From: CAWJLS01 sp963843755
GTDB lineage: Bacteria; Acidobacteriota; Thermoanaerobaculia; Multivoradales; DATKCC01
Reading direction: 5' to 3'
Length of the DNA: 64,000 nt
Assembly (NCBI GenBank): GCA_963843755.1
Contig: CAWJLS010000013.1
Coordinates: forward strand, 124,001-188,000
Below are positions 1 through 8,018 of this stretch, in pieces. The notes beneath the pieces are model-generated. The model saw only the letters and a list, made by a program, of their open reading frames with translations, was not told the origin of the DNA and did not search any database. The translations under genes were made by a program, and so were the position numbers. Positions within the stretch are counted from its first letter, which is position 1. The number at the start of each line of letters is the position of its first letter.

Positions 1-291
1 CAACGCCTGGCGATCGCCCGGGCGCTGCTCAAGAACGCGCCGATCCTGATCCTGGACGAGGCGACCTCCCACCTCGACACCGAGTCCGAGGCCCTGGTAC
101 AGAAGGCCCTCTACAACCTGATGCAGGGGCGCACGACCCTGGTCATCGCCCATCGCCTGTCGACCGTCCAGCGGGCCGATCGCATCGTCGTCATGGAGGC
201 GGGCAAGATCGTCGAAGAGGGCACCCACGAGGAGCTGATCGATCTGGGTGGCTCGTACAAGCGGTTGTATGACTTGCAGTTCCGAACGTAG
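1..291 (+). CDS. ABC exporter ATPase, C-terminal fragment (MsbA-like)
   Basis: Only the last 96 residues are present; the gene begins outside the window. The fragment opens within the ABC signature region (QRLAIARALL), then shows Walker B (ILILDEATSHLD, with His where most family members have Ala), the H-loop (VIAHRLST) and a short C-terminal tail. The order and the tail (EEGTHEEL, then LYDLQF) resemble lipid A/glycolipid flippases of the MsbA type, which are fused membrane-plus-ATPase half-transporters in the inner membrane. The substrate cannot be read from this part, and a peptide or drug exporter is possible. It lies 78 bases ahead of yicC. Confidence 0.85.
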   Translation, partial: QRLAIARALLKNAPILILDEATSHLDTESEALVQKALYNLMQGRTTLVIAHRLSTVQRADRIVVMEAGKIVEEGTHEELIDLGGSYKRLYDLQFRT

Positions 292-369
292 GAGTCCGCG
301 CGGCTGGACCGCGTGACCGCGCACGGCCCCACTCCAGGGTGGCGGTCGGCGGCTCTCGGAGGGATCACC

Positions 370-1251
370 ATGATTCGTAGCATGACGGGGTTCGGCCAGG
401 CGGCCGCCGAGAGCGATCACTACCGGGTGCGGGTGAGCCTGCGGAGCGTCAACCATCGGTTCCTCGATCTCGGGCTGCGCCTGCGCGACGAACAGCGGCA
501 GAGCGAGCCGGCCATGCGCGACCTGCTCACCGAGCGCCTCGACCGCGGGCGGGTGGACGTGAACGTCGACGTCGAACCGCTGGGCACGTCGCCCCATCGG
601 CTCGCGGTCGACCTCGACGCGCTCCACGAGCTGACCCGGGTGCTGGACGGGTTGGTCGAGGACCAGGTCCTGGAGCGCGGCCTGACCGCGGGCGACCTTC
701 TCCGTCTGCCTCAGATCGTCCAGGTCAGCGAGGCGGAGCGGGGCTGGACCGACGACGACCAGGAGCTGCTGGTGCGGGTCGCCGGCCGGGCGCTCGACGA
801 GCTGATCGCCGCGCGGGTCACCGAGGGCGCCAAGCTGCGGGGGGCTCTCGAGGAGCGGCTCGACGGGCTCGACACCGCGGTCGCCGGCTTCCGCAAGGTG
901 GTTCCCCTGGCGCGGGAAGAGGCGGCGGAGGCGCTCGAACGGCGTCTCCAGGCGCTGCTGAACGATCGGGAGGTCGACGAGCAACGCCTCGCCCAGGAGC
1001 TGGCGATCCTCGCCGACAAGAGCGACGTGGGAGAGGAGATCGACCGGCTGGTCGCCCACCTGGAGCACTTCCGGGAGATCCTCGACGGCGACGGCGCGGT
1101 GGGCAAGCGCCTCGACTTCCTGACCCAGGAGATCTTCCGCGAGCTCAACACCCTGGGTGCCAAGGGGCGTAACACCGAGATCACCCGGGTCGTCCTCGAC
1201 GCCAAGGTGCTGTGTGAGCAGCTCCGCGAGCAGGTCCAGAACGTGGAGTAG
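370..1251 (+). CDS. yicC: YicC family endoribonuclease
   Basis: A 293-residue protein opening with the family signature MIRSMTGFG and ending with the conserved helical part (LDFLTQEIFRELNTLGAK, then a KVLCEQLREQVQN tail). YicC-family proteins are RNA-acting hexamers; E. coli YicC promotes degradation of the small RNA RyhB, and later work shows endoribonuclease activity. The ATG at 370 is chosen over an in-frame start at 313 because it begins exactly at the family N-terminus and has GGAGGG at 358-363. The order yicC-gmk-rpoZ is widespread in bacteria. The small RemA/DUF370 gene often found between yicC and gmk is absent here. Confidence 0.95.
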   Translation: MIRSMTGFGQAAAESDHYRVRVSLRSVNHRFLDLGLRLRDEQRQSEPAMRDLLTERLDRGRVDVNVDVEPLGTSPHRLAVDLDALHELTRVLDGLVEDQVLERGLTAGDLLRLPQIVQVSEAERGWTDDDQELLVRVAGRALDELIAARVTEGAKLRGALEERLDGLDTAVAGFRKVVPLAREEAAEALERRLQALLNDREVDEQRLAQELAILADKSDVGEEIDRLVAHLEHFREILDGDGAVGKRLDFLTQEIFRELNTLGAKGRNTEITRVVLDAKVLCEQLREQVQNVE

Positions 1252-1316
1252 AGACCTCCGTGGTAGACTCGATGGTCTGACGCGGCGGGGCCAGGCTGCT
1301 CGCGGCGACGAATCCC

Positions 1317-2051
1317 ATGCATCGAGGAGAGCTTTTCATTCTGTCGGCTCCGTCCGGGGCCGGGAAGACCACCCTCATCAACAGCATCCTGGAGGGGGAT
1401 CTGGGCCGCTGCGGCAGCCTGGCATTCTCGGTCAGCCACACGACGCGGTCGCCGCGCCGGGGCGAGGTCCCGGACGAGGACTACCACTTCGTCGAGCAGG
1501 AGACGTTCCAGCGGATGATGAGGAACGAGAAGTTCCTCGAGTGGGCCGAGGTGCACAACAACTACTACGGAACGGCCAACGACGAGGTCTTTCCCCGGCT
1601 CGAGGCCGGCATCGACGTGTTGATGGACATCGACGTCCAGGGTGCCGAGCGGGTTCTGGCGCGCTACCCGGACGCGAACAGCATCTTCATCATGCCTCCC
1701 AGCTTCGACGACCTGCGCCAGCGACTGCGCTCGCGCGGCCTGGACGATCCGCAAGCGATCTCGCGTCGCCTGGCGGTCTCGATCTGGGAGATCAAGCGCT
1801 ACGACCTGTACGACCACGTGATCATCAACGACGATGCCGAACGGGCCAGCGAAGCGCTCGCCGCGATCATCCTCGAACGGCGCCATCGCCGCGACCGGAT
1901 GACCCAGGCGATCCAGGGGGTTCTACAGGACTTCCAGGGTGCGCCCCTGCCGGCCGAAGAGGGACCGCTGGAGATTTCCACCTCCGGCCGCCAGGCGGCC
2001 GAAGCGCCGGAGGCGCCGGAGGCGTCAGAGGAGATCGCCGAGCGATCCTGA
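1317..2051 (+). CDS. gmk: Guanylate kinase
   Basis: Guanylate kinase phosphorylates GMP to GDP with ATP in purine nucleotide synthesis, in the cytoplasm. The 244-residue product has the P-loop (SAPSGAGKTTL, residues 10-20), the GMP-binding region (SHTTRSPRRGE) and the LID/core motifs (GTANDEV, DIDVQGAERV). The family length is about 205; the extra 35 or so C-terminal residues are an Ala/Glu/Pro-rich acidic tail of no known function. It starts 65 bases after yicC, so it is probably co-transcribed, although TAGACT at 1264-1269 could be a -10 element of its own. Confidence 0.96.
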   Translation: MHRGELFILSAPSGAGKTTLINSILEGDLGRCGSLAFSVSHTTRSPRRGEVPDEDYHFVEQETFQRMMRNEKFLEWAEVHNNYYGTANDEVFPRLEAGIDVLMDIDVQGAERVLARYPDANSIFIMPPSFDDLRQRLRSRGLDDPQAISRRLAVSIWEIKRYDLYDHVIINDDAERASEALAAIILERRHRRDRMTQAIQGVLQDFQGAPLPAEEGPLEISTSGRQAAEAPEAPEASEEIAERS

Positions 2052-2168
2052 GGCGTCTACACGGGGCGTCGCCCCCGCGTCTGCACGAGGCGCGAACCGA
2101 TCGATGACAACCGCGCGATCCCGGCGCCGGTAAGCCACCGGGGACCGGAGCGCGCCAGGAGAGGATTC

Positions 2169-2480
2169 ATGGAGCAGACACCGAGAAAGAGCGAAGTCAG
2201 AGAACAGATGGACAGCAAGTTCCGCTACGTCCTGGTGGTCGCGGAGCGCGCGGAGCAGCTCCTGCGCGGCGCCCGGTCGAAGATCGATCTGGGCGAGGCG
2301 AAGCCGACCCGAGTGGCCCAGGTCGAGGTCGACGAGGAGCTGGTCGACTGGGGCTACGGCCCGGCTCCGGTCCAGGAGGCCGAAGAGCTGCTCGGAGCGG
2401 TCGGGGAAGAGGACTCCGAGGACGAGGCGGTCGCCGAGAGCGACGACGAGGCCGAGGACGAGGAGGCCGAAGTCCACTGA
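2169..2480 (+). CDS. rpoZ: RNA polymerase omega subunit
   Basis: Omega is the small subunit that helps fold and latch the beta-prime subunit of RNA polymerase. The 103-residue product has the conserved core helix (SKFRYVLVVAERAEQLL, about residues 17-33) and the KPTRVAQVEV segment that follows in this family. The last 30 or so residues are almost all Glu, Asp and Ala, a strongly acidic extension. Its TGA overlaps the next gene's ATG by one base, so omega and the glycosylase are translationally coupled. GGAG at 2160-2163 is a suitable ribosome binding site. Confidence 0.9.
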   Translation: MEQTPRKSEVREQMDSKFRYVLVVAERAEQLLRGARSKIDLGEAKPTRVAQVEVDEELVDWGYGPAPVQEAEELLGAVGEEDSEDEAVAESDDEAEDEEAEVH

Positions 2481-3316
2481 TGGCCGATCCCCCTCCGGGC
2501 AGGCCCGGCGCCCTCCGCGATCTCCTCGTCTACCTGGACGAGATCGGCTACGGAGAGCTCTACCTGCCGGAGGCGGCATCCCCCCAGGCGGCGCCCGCCG
2601 CCGTTCCATCCCGTACCGCCGGCCGGAGCGCACCGCCGCGTCCGGCCGCACCCGCCCCCCCCGTCTCGACTGCGCCCACCGCCACCGCTCCAGCCGCGGA
2701 CTCCCGGGAGTCCGGAGGAGCGCCGCCCGACGAGCCCGCCGCGGCGTCGGCGAGCGAGCGCGCGGCGAAGCTGGCGACGGTCGCGGAGGAGGCGTCGGCC
2801 TGCGAGCGCTGCCGCCTCTGGCGTGGCCGCAACACGGTCGTCTTCGGCAGCGGCGATCCGGACGCCGACCTGATGTTCGTCGGCGAAGGCCCCGGGGCCG
2901 AGGAGGACCGGCGCGGGCTGCCCTTCGTCGGCGCCGCCGGCGAGCTGCTGACCAAGATCATCCAGGCCATCGACCTGACCCGGGAGCAGGTCTATATCGC
3001 CAACGTGGTCAAGTGCCGGCCGCCCGGCAACCGGGATCCCGCGCCGGACGAGGCGGCCGCCTGCCGCGGCTACCTCGACGCCCAGATCGACCTGGTCCGC
3101 CCGCGGGTGATCGTCGCCCTGGGGCGGGTCGCCGCCCAGGTCCTGTTGGGCAGCGATCTCCCCCTGGGCCGGATGCGGGGGAGCTGGTTCACCGTCCGCG
3201 GCGTCCCGACGATGGTCACCTACCACCCGGCCGCGCTGCTGCGGAACCGGGCCTGGAAGCGCCCGACCTGGGAAGACATGCAGGCGGTGCGCGACCGCCT
3301 GCTCGAAGGCTCCTGA
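2480..3316 (+). CDS. Uracil-DNA glycosylase, family 4 (Fe-S)
   Basis: Removes uracil from DNA in base-excision repair. The 278-residue product has the family-4 active-site motif GEGPGAEED, the substrate-loop motif HPAALLR near the C-terminus, and four cysteines placed as in [4Fe-4S] family-4 enzymes: Cys108 and Cys111 (CERC), Cys179 (KCRPPGNRDP) and Cys195. Residues 35-95 are an Ala/Pro-rich, probably disordered linker between a short N-terminal segment (RDLLVYLDEIG) and the catalytic domain, a layout common in deltaproteobacterial and acidobacterial homologs. It overlaps rpoZ by one base. Confidence 0.93.
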   Translation: MADPPPGRPGALRDLLVYLDEIGYGELYLPEAASPQAAPAAVPSRTAGRSAPPRPAAPAPPVSTAPTATAPAADSRESGGAPPDEPAAASASERAAKLATVAEEASACERCRLWRGRNTVVFGSGDPDADLMFVGEGPGAEEDRRGLPFVGAAGELLTKIIQAIDLTREQVYIANVVKCRPPGNRDPAPDEAAACRGYLDAQIDLVRPRVIVALGRVAAQVLLGSDLPLGRMRGSWFTVRGVPTMVTYHPAALLRNRAWKRPTWEDMQAVRDRLLEGS

Positions 3317-3372
3317 TTCGGGTCCGGCTCCCCGGACCTCGCCCGCCTGCGCGACCGGCGCCCCGGTTCGCA

Positions 3373-3378
3373 TATCAT
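3373..3378 (+). promoter_or_regulatory. Possible -10 element for the FIST operon
   Basis: TATCAT lies in a brief AT-richer patch (CATATCATGG). It is 23 bases before the in-frame GTG at 3402 and 83 bases before the ATG at 3462. No convincing -35 hexamer is visible, so this is a weak call. Confidence 0.25.
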
Positions 3379-3401
3379 GGTCTCCGGTAGCACTGAAAAC
3401 G

Positions 3402-4652
3402 GTGGCGAGGCGCCTCTCCGAGCCCTTCGATCGGTCCGCGTCGCGCCGGCACGGTCCGGTCATGGACAGCGGAGTGATCCAGCTCACGCCGGAAAGCCGA
3501 TCCGTCGCCCACCTGGCGGCGTCGGCCGAGGGTGTGGCGAGAGCCCTCGGCGTCTCTCGGGGGCCGCACCTGGTGTGCGCCTTCGTCCCTCCCGGGCCGG
3601 AGCTCCCGGAGTGGCTCGACACCTTCGCCGCCGTCTGGCCGGACAGCCTGCGCCTCGGCTGCGAGGCGGTGACCCAGTTCGCGGACGGCACCATGACCGG
3701 AGAGGGCAGCCTCCAGCTCTTCTGGTTCGACGCCCCTGCGCACCAGGCGCGGGCCTCTGTGGTGCCGGGAACGGTCGCCTCGCCGCCGGACCGGGAGGCG
3801 GTGGCCGGCGCGGTCCGCCAGATCGAGGAGGGCTCGGCCGCGTTCATCCTCGCCGACGGCCTGCGCTTCCCGATGGAACGGTTTCTCCGGGACCTGCGCC
3901 GCGCTCAGACCGCGGCCCGGGGCGGGGCCGAGGCCGCCGCCGCCGGGTCCGCCCTGCCGAACCTGGTCGGCGGCCTGGCCTCCCAGAGCGAGCCGATCGC
4001 CTCTGTCGGGGCGCGGGTCTTCCTCGGCCGCCGGGTGCTCGAAGGGGCGAGCGTCCTGGTGACCTTCCACGGGGTGGAGATGGAGGTCGAGATCGTCCGG
4101 GGGTGGGACCCGGCGAGCCCGATCTACACGGTCACGTCGGCCGCGGGGAGCACCCTCTACACCATCGACCACGAGCCCGCGACCGACTGGTTCCGGCACT
4201 TCTTCACCGTCGACGGTGAGCTGGCCCCACTCCCGGAGAGCGCCTACCGCTTCCCGCTGATCGTCGAAGGGCCGAAGCCCCACCGGCGCAACCTCTACCG
4301 CTCCATGCGCGAGTTCGACAACCCGCCGGGAGCGGTCCGCTTCTGGGGAGACCTGGAGGAGGGCGATCGCATCCGCCTCGGCATCGGCAACGACGCGTCG
4401 CTGCTGCGCACCGCCCGCCGCCTGCCCAAGAGCCGCCCGGCGGACGCGGCGATGCTCTACTCGTGCGTCGGCCGCGAGGCGGTGCTCGGCGATCTCGCCG
4501 CGCGCGAGGTAGCCACGATTCACGAAGCCCTGGGGGGCGCCTCGCTGGCCGGGTTCTTCACCTTCGGCGAGGTCGGCCCGTCGGCCGCCGGCAGCGTCTC
4601 GTTCTACAACCACACGGCCGTCCTGGCCCTGCTGCGGGAGCTCCCGGCGTGA
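3402..4652 (+). CDS. FIST-domain sensory protein
   Basis: A FIST N plus FIST C protein. FIST domains are predicted small-ligand (perhaps amino acid) sensors found with signal-transduction partners. Seen: the N-terminal half (LGCEAVTQFADG and following) and a C-terminal half with RNLYRSMREFDN, the hallmark YSCVGREAVLG, and AGFFTFGEVGP followed by SFYNHT. There is no signal peptide or membrane segment, so it should be cytoplasmic. The start is ambiguous: GTG 3402 gives 416 residues, while ATG 3462 gives 396 residues and fits the usual family N-terminus better. Neither has a clear ribosome binding site. The TGA overlaps the GTG of the next gene (GTGA), so sensor and cyclic-di-GMP enzyme are made together. 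Confidence 0.88.
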   Translation: MARRLSEPFDRSASRRHGPVMDSGVIQLTPESRSVAHLAASAEGVARALGVSRGPHLVCAFVPPGPELPEWLDTFAAVWPDSLRLGCEAVTQFADGTMTGEGSLQLFWFDAPAHQARASVVPGTVASPPDREAVAGAVRQIEEGSAAFILADGLRFPMERFLRDLRRAQTAARGGAEAAAAGSALPNLVGGLASQSEPIASVGARVFLGRRVLEGASVLVTFHGVEMEVEIVRGWDPASPIYTVTSAAGSTLYTIDHEPATDWFRHFFTVDGELAPLPESAYRFPLIVEGPKPHRRNLYRSMREFDNPPGAVRFWGDLEEGDRIRLGIGNDASLLRTARRLPKSRPADAAMLYSCVGREAVLGDLAAREVATIHEALGGASLAGFFTFGEVGPSAAGSVSFYNHTAVLALLRELPA

Positions 4653-6478
4653 GCCGCCCCGCCGGCCCCCCGGACAGCGCGCTCGAGCTCGAGAACGCGA
4701 TCCTGCGCAACCTGCTCACGCAGACCACCTCCGCCTACGAGGCGGAGGTGGTGGCCCTCTCGCGGGAGAAAGAGCTGGCCCAGGTCACCCTGGCGTCGAT
4801 CGGCGACGGCGTCATCACGACCGATCGAGAGGGGCGGGTGCGCTACCTCAACCCGGTGGCCGAGACCCTCACCGGGTGGCCCCAGTCACGGGCCGTGGGC
4901 CGGTCGGTCAGCGAGGTCTTCCGCCTGACCGAGGAGGGGGGCGAGATGGTGATCGAGCTGGCCATCTCGGAGGTGCTCGAGGGGCGGGAGTACCGGGGAC
5001 CGGAGGGGCAGATGGTCCTCGCCCGGTCGGACGGGGAGCGCTTCGCCGTCCAGCACCGGGCGGCGCCGATCCGGAGCAGCGACGGGGAGGCGATCGGCGT
5101 GGTCATCGTCTTCCAGGACGTCTCCGACCGCCGTCTGCTCGCGCTCCAGCTCGCCCACCAGGCGACCCACGACGCCCTTACCGGGTTGCTCAACCGGGAG
5201 GCGTTCGACCAGAACCTGGAGGAGGCGGTCGCCTGGAGCCGGGAAGAGGACGAGGTCCACTGCCTGCTCTACCTCGACCTGGACCAGTTCAAGCTGATCA
5301 ACGACACCTGCGGCCACCTGGCGGGGGACGACCTGCTCACCCGGGTGGCGACCCTGATCTCCGACGAGGTGCGGGAAGGGGACCTGGTGGCGCGTCTCGG
5401 CGGCGACGAGTTCGGCGTGCTGCTGCGCCGCTGCTCGGAGGAGTCGGCCCTTGCCATCGCAGAGCGGATCCACCGGGCGATCGCCGAGCACCGCTTCTCG
5501 TGGCGCGATCGCCGGTTCTCGGTCGGCGTGTCGGTCGGCCTGGCCCGGATCGACGGCGACAGCAAGGCGGTCACCCAGGTGCTCTCCGCCGCCGATCACG
5601 CCTGCTACGTGGCGAAGGAGAGGGGGAGGGGCCGGGTCCAGGTCTACAAGCCGGACGACATCGAGCTCGCCCGCCGGGCCGACGAGATGAGCTGGATCCT
5701 GCGCATTCAGCAGACGATCGAAGACGGCCGGTTCCGCCTGTACAGCCAGCGGATCCATCCGCTGGGAAACGGCGAGGGCGCCGGATCCAACGGAGGGGAC
5801 CGGCTGTTCTTCGAGGTCTTGCTGCGCATGGTCGACGACGACGACCGGCTGCTGGCGCCGGCCTCCCTGGTGCGGGCCGCGGAGCGCTACGGCGTCATGC
5901 GCGAGATCGACCGCTGGGTGCTCGATCGGGTGCTGGAGGCGTTGGAGGGGCGCGGGGCGGCGTTCTCCGACCATCTCGGCACCTGTGCGGTGAACCTGTC
6001 GGGCGTCTCCCTGTCGGACCCGACCTTCCTCGACTACGCCATGGACCGTCTCGCCGCGCGGCGCGTACCGCCGGAGAAGCTCTGCTTCGAGATCACCGAA
6101 ACGGCGGCCATCGCAAACCTCCCTCTGGCGCAACGCCTGATCCGCGAGCTCTCGGAGCTCGGCTGCCGCTTCGCCCTCGACGACTTCGGCAGCGGCATGT
6201 CGTCCTACAGCAAGCTCAAGGGGCTGCCCGTCCAGTACCTGAAGATCGACCACACCTTCATCCGCGACCTGGCCAACAACCCGCTCGACCGGGCGATGGT
6301 GGAGTCGATCCACCAGATGGCCCACGTCCTCGGCATCGAGACGATCGCCGAAGGGGTGAGCTCCGAGCCGCTGCTGGAGCGGCTGCGCCAGATCGGTGTC
6401 GACTACGCCCAGGGCTACTGGCTCGACCGGCCGGGCCCGCTCGAGCTGCTCACCGCCGAGGGCCCTGCGGAGCCCTGA
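4649..6478 (+). CDS. PAS-GGDEF-EAL cyclic-di-GMP enzyme
   Basis: A 609-residue cytoplasmic signalling enzyme. Order: short N-terminal helix, PAS (about 42-165), GGDEF (about 170-330), EAL (about 350-600). The diguanylate cyclase motif is intact (GGDEF, residues 251-255), with an RxxD inhibitory site (REGD) five residues before it. The phosphodiesterase half has EVL at the EAL position (Glu389), plus VNLSG, FEITETA, DDFGSG, KIDHTFI and AEGV, so it also looks catalytically complete. Net direction of activity cannot be told. The GTG start at 4649 overlaps the FIST stop by four bases, which argues that the FIST protein feeds a signal to this enzyme. Confidence 0.93.
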   Translation: MSRPAGPPDSALELENAILRNLLTQTTSAYEAEVVALSREKELAQVTLASIGDGVITTDREGRVRYLNPVAETLTGWPQSRAVGRSVSEVFRLTEEGGEMVIELAISEVLEGREYRGPEGQMVLARSDGERFAVQHRAAPIRSSDGEAIGVVIVFQDVSDRRLLALQLAHQATHDALTGLLNREAFDQNLEEAVAWSREEDEVHCLLYLDLDQFKLINDTCGHLAGDDLLTRVATLISDEVREGDLVARLGGDEFGVLLRRCSEESALAIAERIHRAIAEHRFSWRDRRFSVGVSVGLARIDGDSKAVTQVLSAADHACYVAKERGRGRVQVYKPDDIELARRADEMSWILRIQQTIEDGRFRLYSQRIHPLGNGEGAGSNGGDRLFFEVLLRMVDDDDRLLAPASLVRAAERYGVMREIDRWVLDRVLEALEGRGAAFSDHLGTCAVNLSGVSLSDPTFLDYAMDRLAARRVPPEKLCFEITETAAIANLPLAQRLIRELSELGCRFALDDFGSGMSSYSKLKGLPVQYLKIDHTFIRDLANNPLDRAMVESIHQMAHVLGIETIAEGVSSEPLLERLRQIGVDYAQGYWLDRPGPLELLTAEGPAEP

Positions 6479-6572
6479 CGGCTGCCGACCGGCCGCCGAT
6501 CGTCCCGTCCGTCACCTCGCCGTCACTGAACGGGTGGTATGCTTTCAGGTCCCGACCCGAGAGCCAGCGACC

Positions 6573-7967
6573 GTGACCGAGACCGCCCCAGCGCTGACCC
6601 CGCCGCTCAGCGAGCGCGAAGAGGTCCACATCAAGCTGCTCAACAGCCTCAGGGCGTCCGGCACCGGAGGCGAGCTGGGGGTCGTGCGCCGCATCGCCAC
6701 CTGGATCGATTCGCCGCGGGTGCTGCGGCTGATCGCCTCCCATGCGCCTTGGTTCGACGACTGGGGCGTCCAGGAAGCGTTCATCCGCAACGAGAACACC
6801 CCCGAGTCGCTGCGCGGCCGGTGTGCCCGCACCGTCGGCGTGTTCGATCTGCTCCGCGAGCTGGACAACCCCAACCTCTCCGACGACGAGCGGTCGGAGG
6901 TCCGCGAGCAGGCCCGGACGGTGATCCACGCCATGCCCTCGGAGGACCGTGAACGGGTCCGGGTCCGGGCGCTGGAGCTGTCGTCGTCGCGCGAGGCCAC
7001 GGCCGTGGCCGAGGCGGTGGCGGGCGCCCCGCCGCACGGGGCGGCAACGGCCCTGCCCGAGGGTGTCGATCACCTGGACGCCGACGAGACCCTGCCGCTG
7101 GTGACGCCGTCGAGGTCCGAGGCGGACGAGACACCGGTCGCGCGCCGGCCGCCCGGTCCGACGCCCGTGGTCGAGGACGACGAGATCACTCCCGAGCGGG
7201 GCAAGGCCCGGGCGCTCTCGACCCTGCCCCCGGACCGCAAGGTCGCCCTGGCCCGCACGTCGCGGGACCTGGCGGTCCTCCAGGTGCTCTCGGGCGAGAC
7301 CGACGACGAGGTGCGCCTGGCGCTGCTCGCCAACCCGGCCCTCGGCGAGCGCCTGATCGCGGACATCGCCCGTTCGGCCAGCGCCCGCGTCGGCCGCGAG
7401 ATCTACCGTCATCGGCGCCTCTTCCAGCGCCCCATGGTCCGGCGCGCCCTGCTCGAGAGCCCGAACGTCCCCTCGGCCGCCCTGGTCGAGGTGGTGAGCT
7501 CCATGGGCGACCTCCGCGGCCTGCTCGGGCTGACCCAAAACCCCAAGATCCGGTCGATGGAGGTCAAGTCACGGGCCCGGGCGCGGCTGACCGCCCTCTT
7601 CCGCGGGCTCGGCTCGGCGGAGAAGATCGCCACCGTCCGCAGCTCCGGCCGCTCGCTGCTCAAGGCCCTGTGGAGCGACTTCTTCCGCGACGAAGAGCTG
7701 GTGCTGCGCTGCCTCCGCGAGTGCCACCTGGACAAGGGGCTGGTGCTCGAGATCGCGCGCAGCTCGATCGCCCCGCGGCGCGCCCTGCGCCTGATCGGCG
7801 AGACGCCGAGCCTGTCCGCCCCCTACGAGGTGCGGCTGGCCCTGGTGCAGAACCCGAAGACGCCGGCGCGGGTGGTGGAGCGGATGCTCCACGGCCTGCG
7901 CCCCTCCGACCGCCAGGCCCTGGAAGGGAACCCGGTGGTGGCGCAAGCGTTGGGCAAGACGTCCTGA
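6573..7967 (+). CDS. Unrecognised helical-repeat protein
   Basis: I do not recognise this 464-residue protein. It is soluble, rich in Arg, Leu and Glu, and looks like irregular HEAT or leucine-rich-variant helical repeats. Short units of the type LALLANPALGERLIADIA, RALLESPNVPSAALVEVV, LLGLTQNPKIRS and LALVQNPKTPARVVERML recur, with N-P turns between helices. An acidic, Pro-rich linker (about residues 150-215) separates two helical halves. The GTG at 6573 is chosen because the upstream open frame has non-coding character; TATGCT at 6538-6543 could be its -10. It is probably a scaffold for protein contacts. Confidence 0.6.
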   Translation: MTETAPALTPPLSEREEVHIKLLNSLRASGTGGELGVVRRIATWIDSPRVLRLIASHAPWFDDWGVQEAFIRNENTPESLRGRCARTVGVFDLLRELDNPNLSDDERSEVREQARTVIHAMPSEDRERVRVRALELSSSREATAVAEAVAGAPPHGAATALPEGVDHLDADETLPLVTPSRSEADETPVARRPPGPTPVVEDDEITPERGKARALSTLPPDRKVALARTSRDLAVLQVLSGETDDEVRLALLANPALGERLIADIARSASARVGREIYRHRRLFQRPMVRRALLESPNVPSAALVEVVSSMGDLRGLLGLTQNPKIRSMEVKSRARARLTALFRGLGSAEKIATVRSSGRSLLKALWSDFFRDEELVLRCLRECHLDKGLVLEIARSSIAPRRALRLIGETPSLSAPYEVRLALVQNPKTPARVVERMLHGLRPSDRQALEGNPVVAQALGKTS

Positions 7968-8018
7968 CGGACGCCCCCGCCCGGTGCTCGCGTCGCAGCC
8001 GGGGGCGATCGATGGGGC

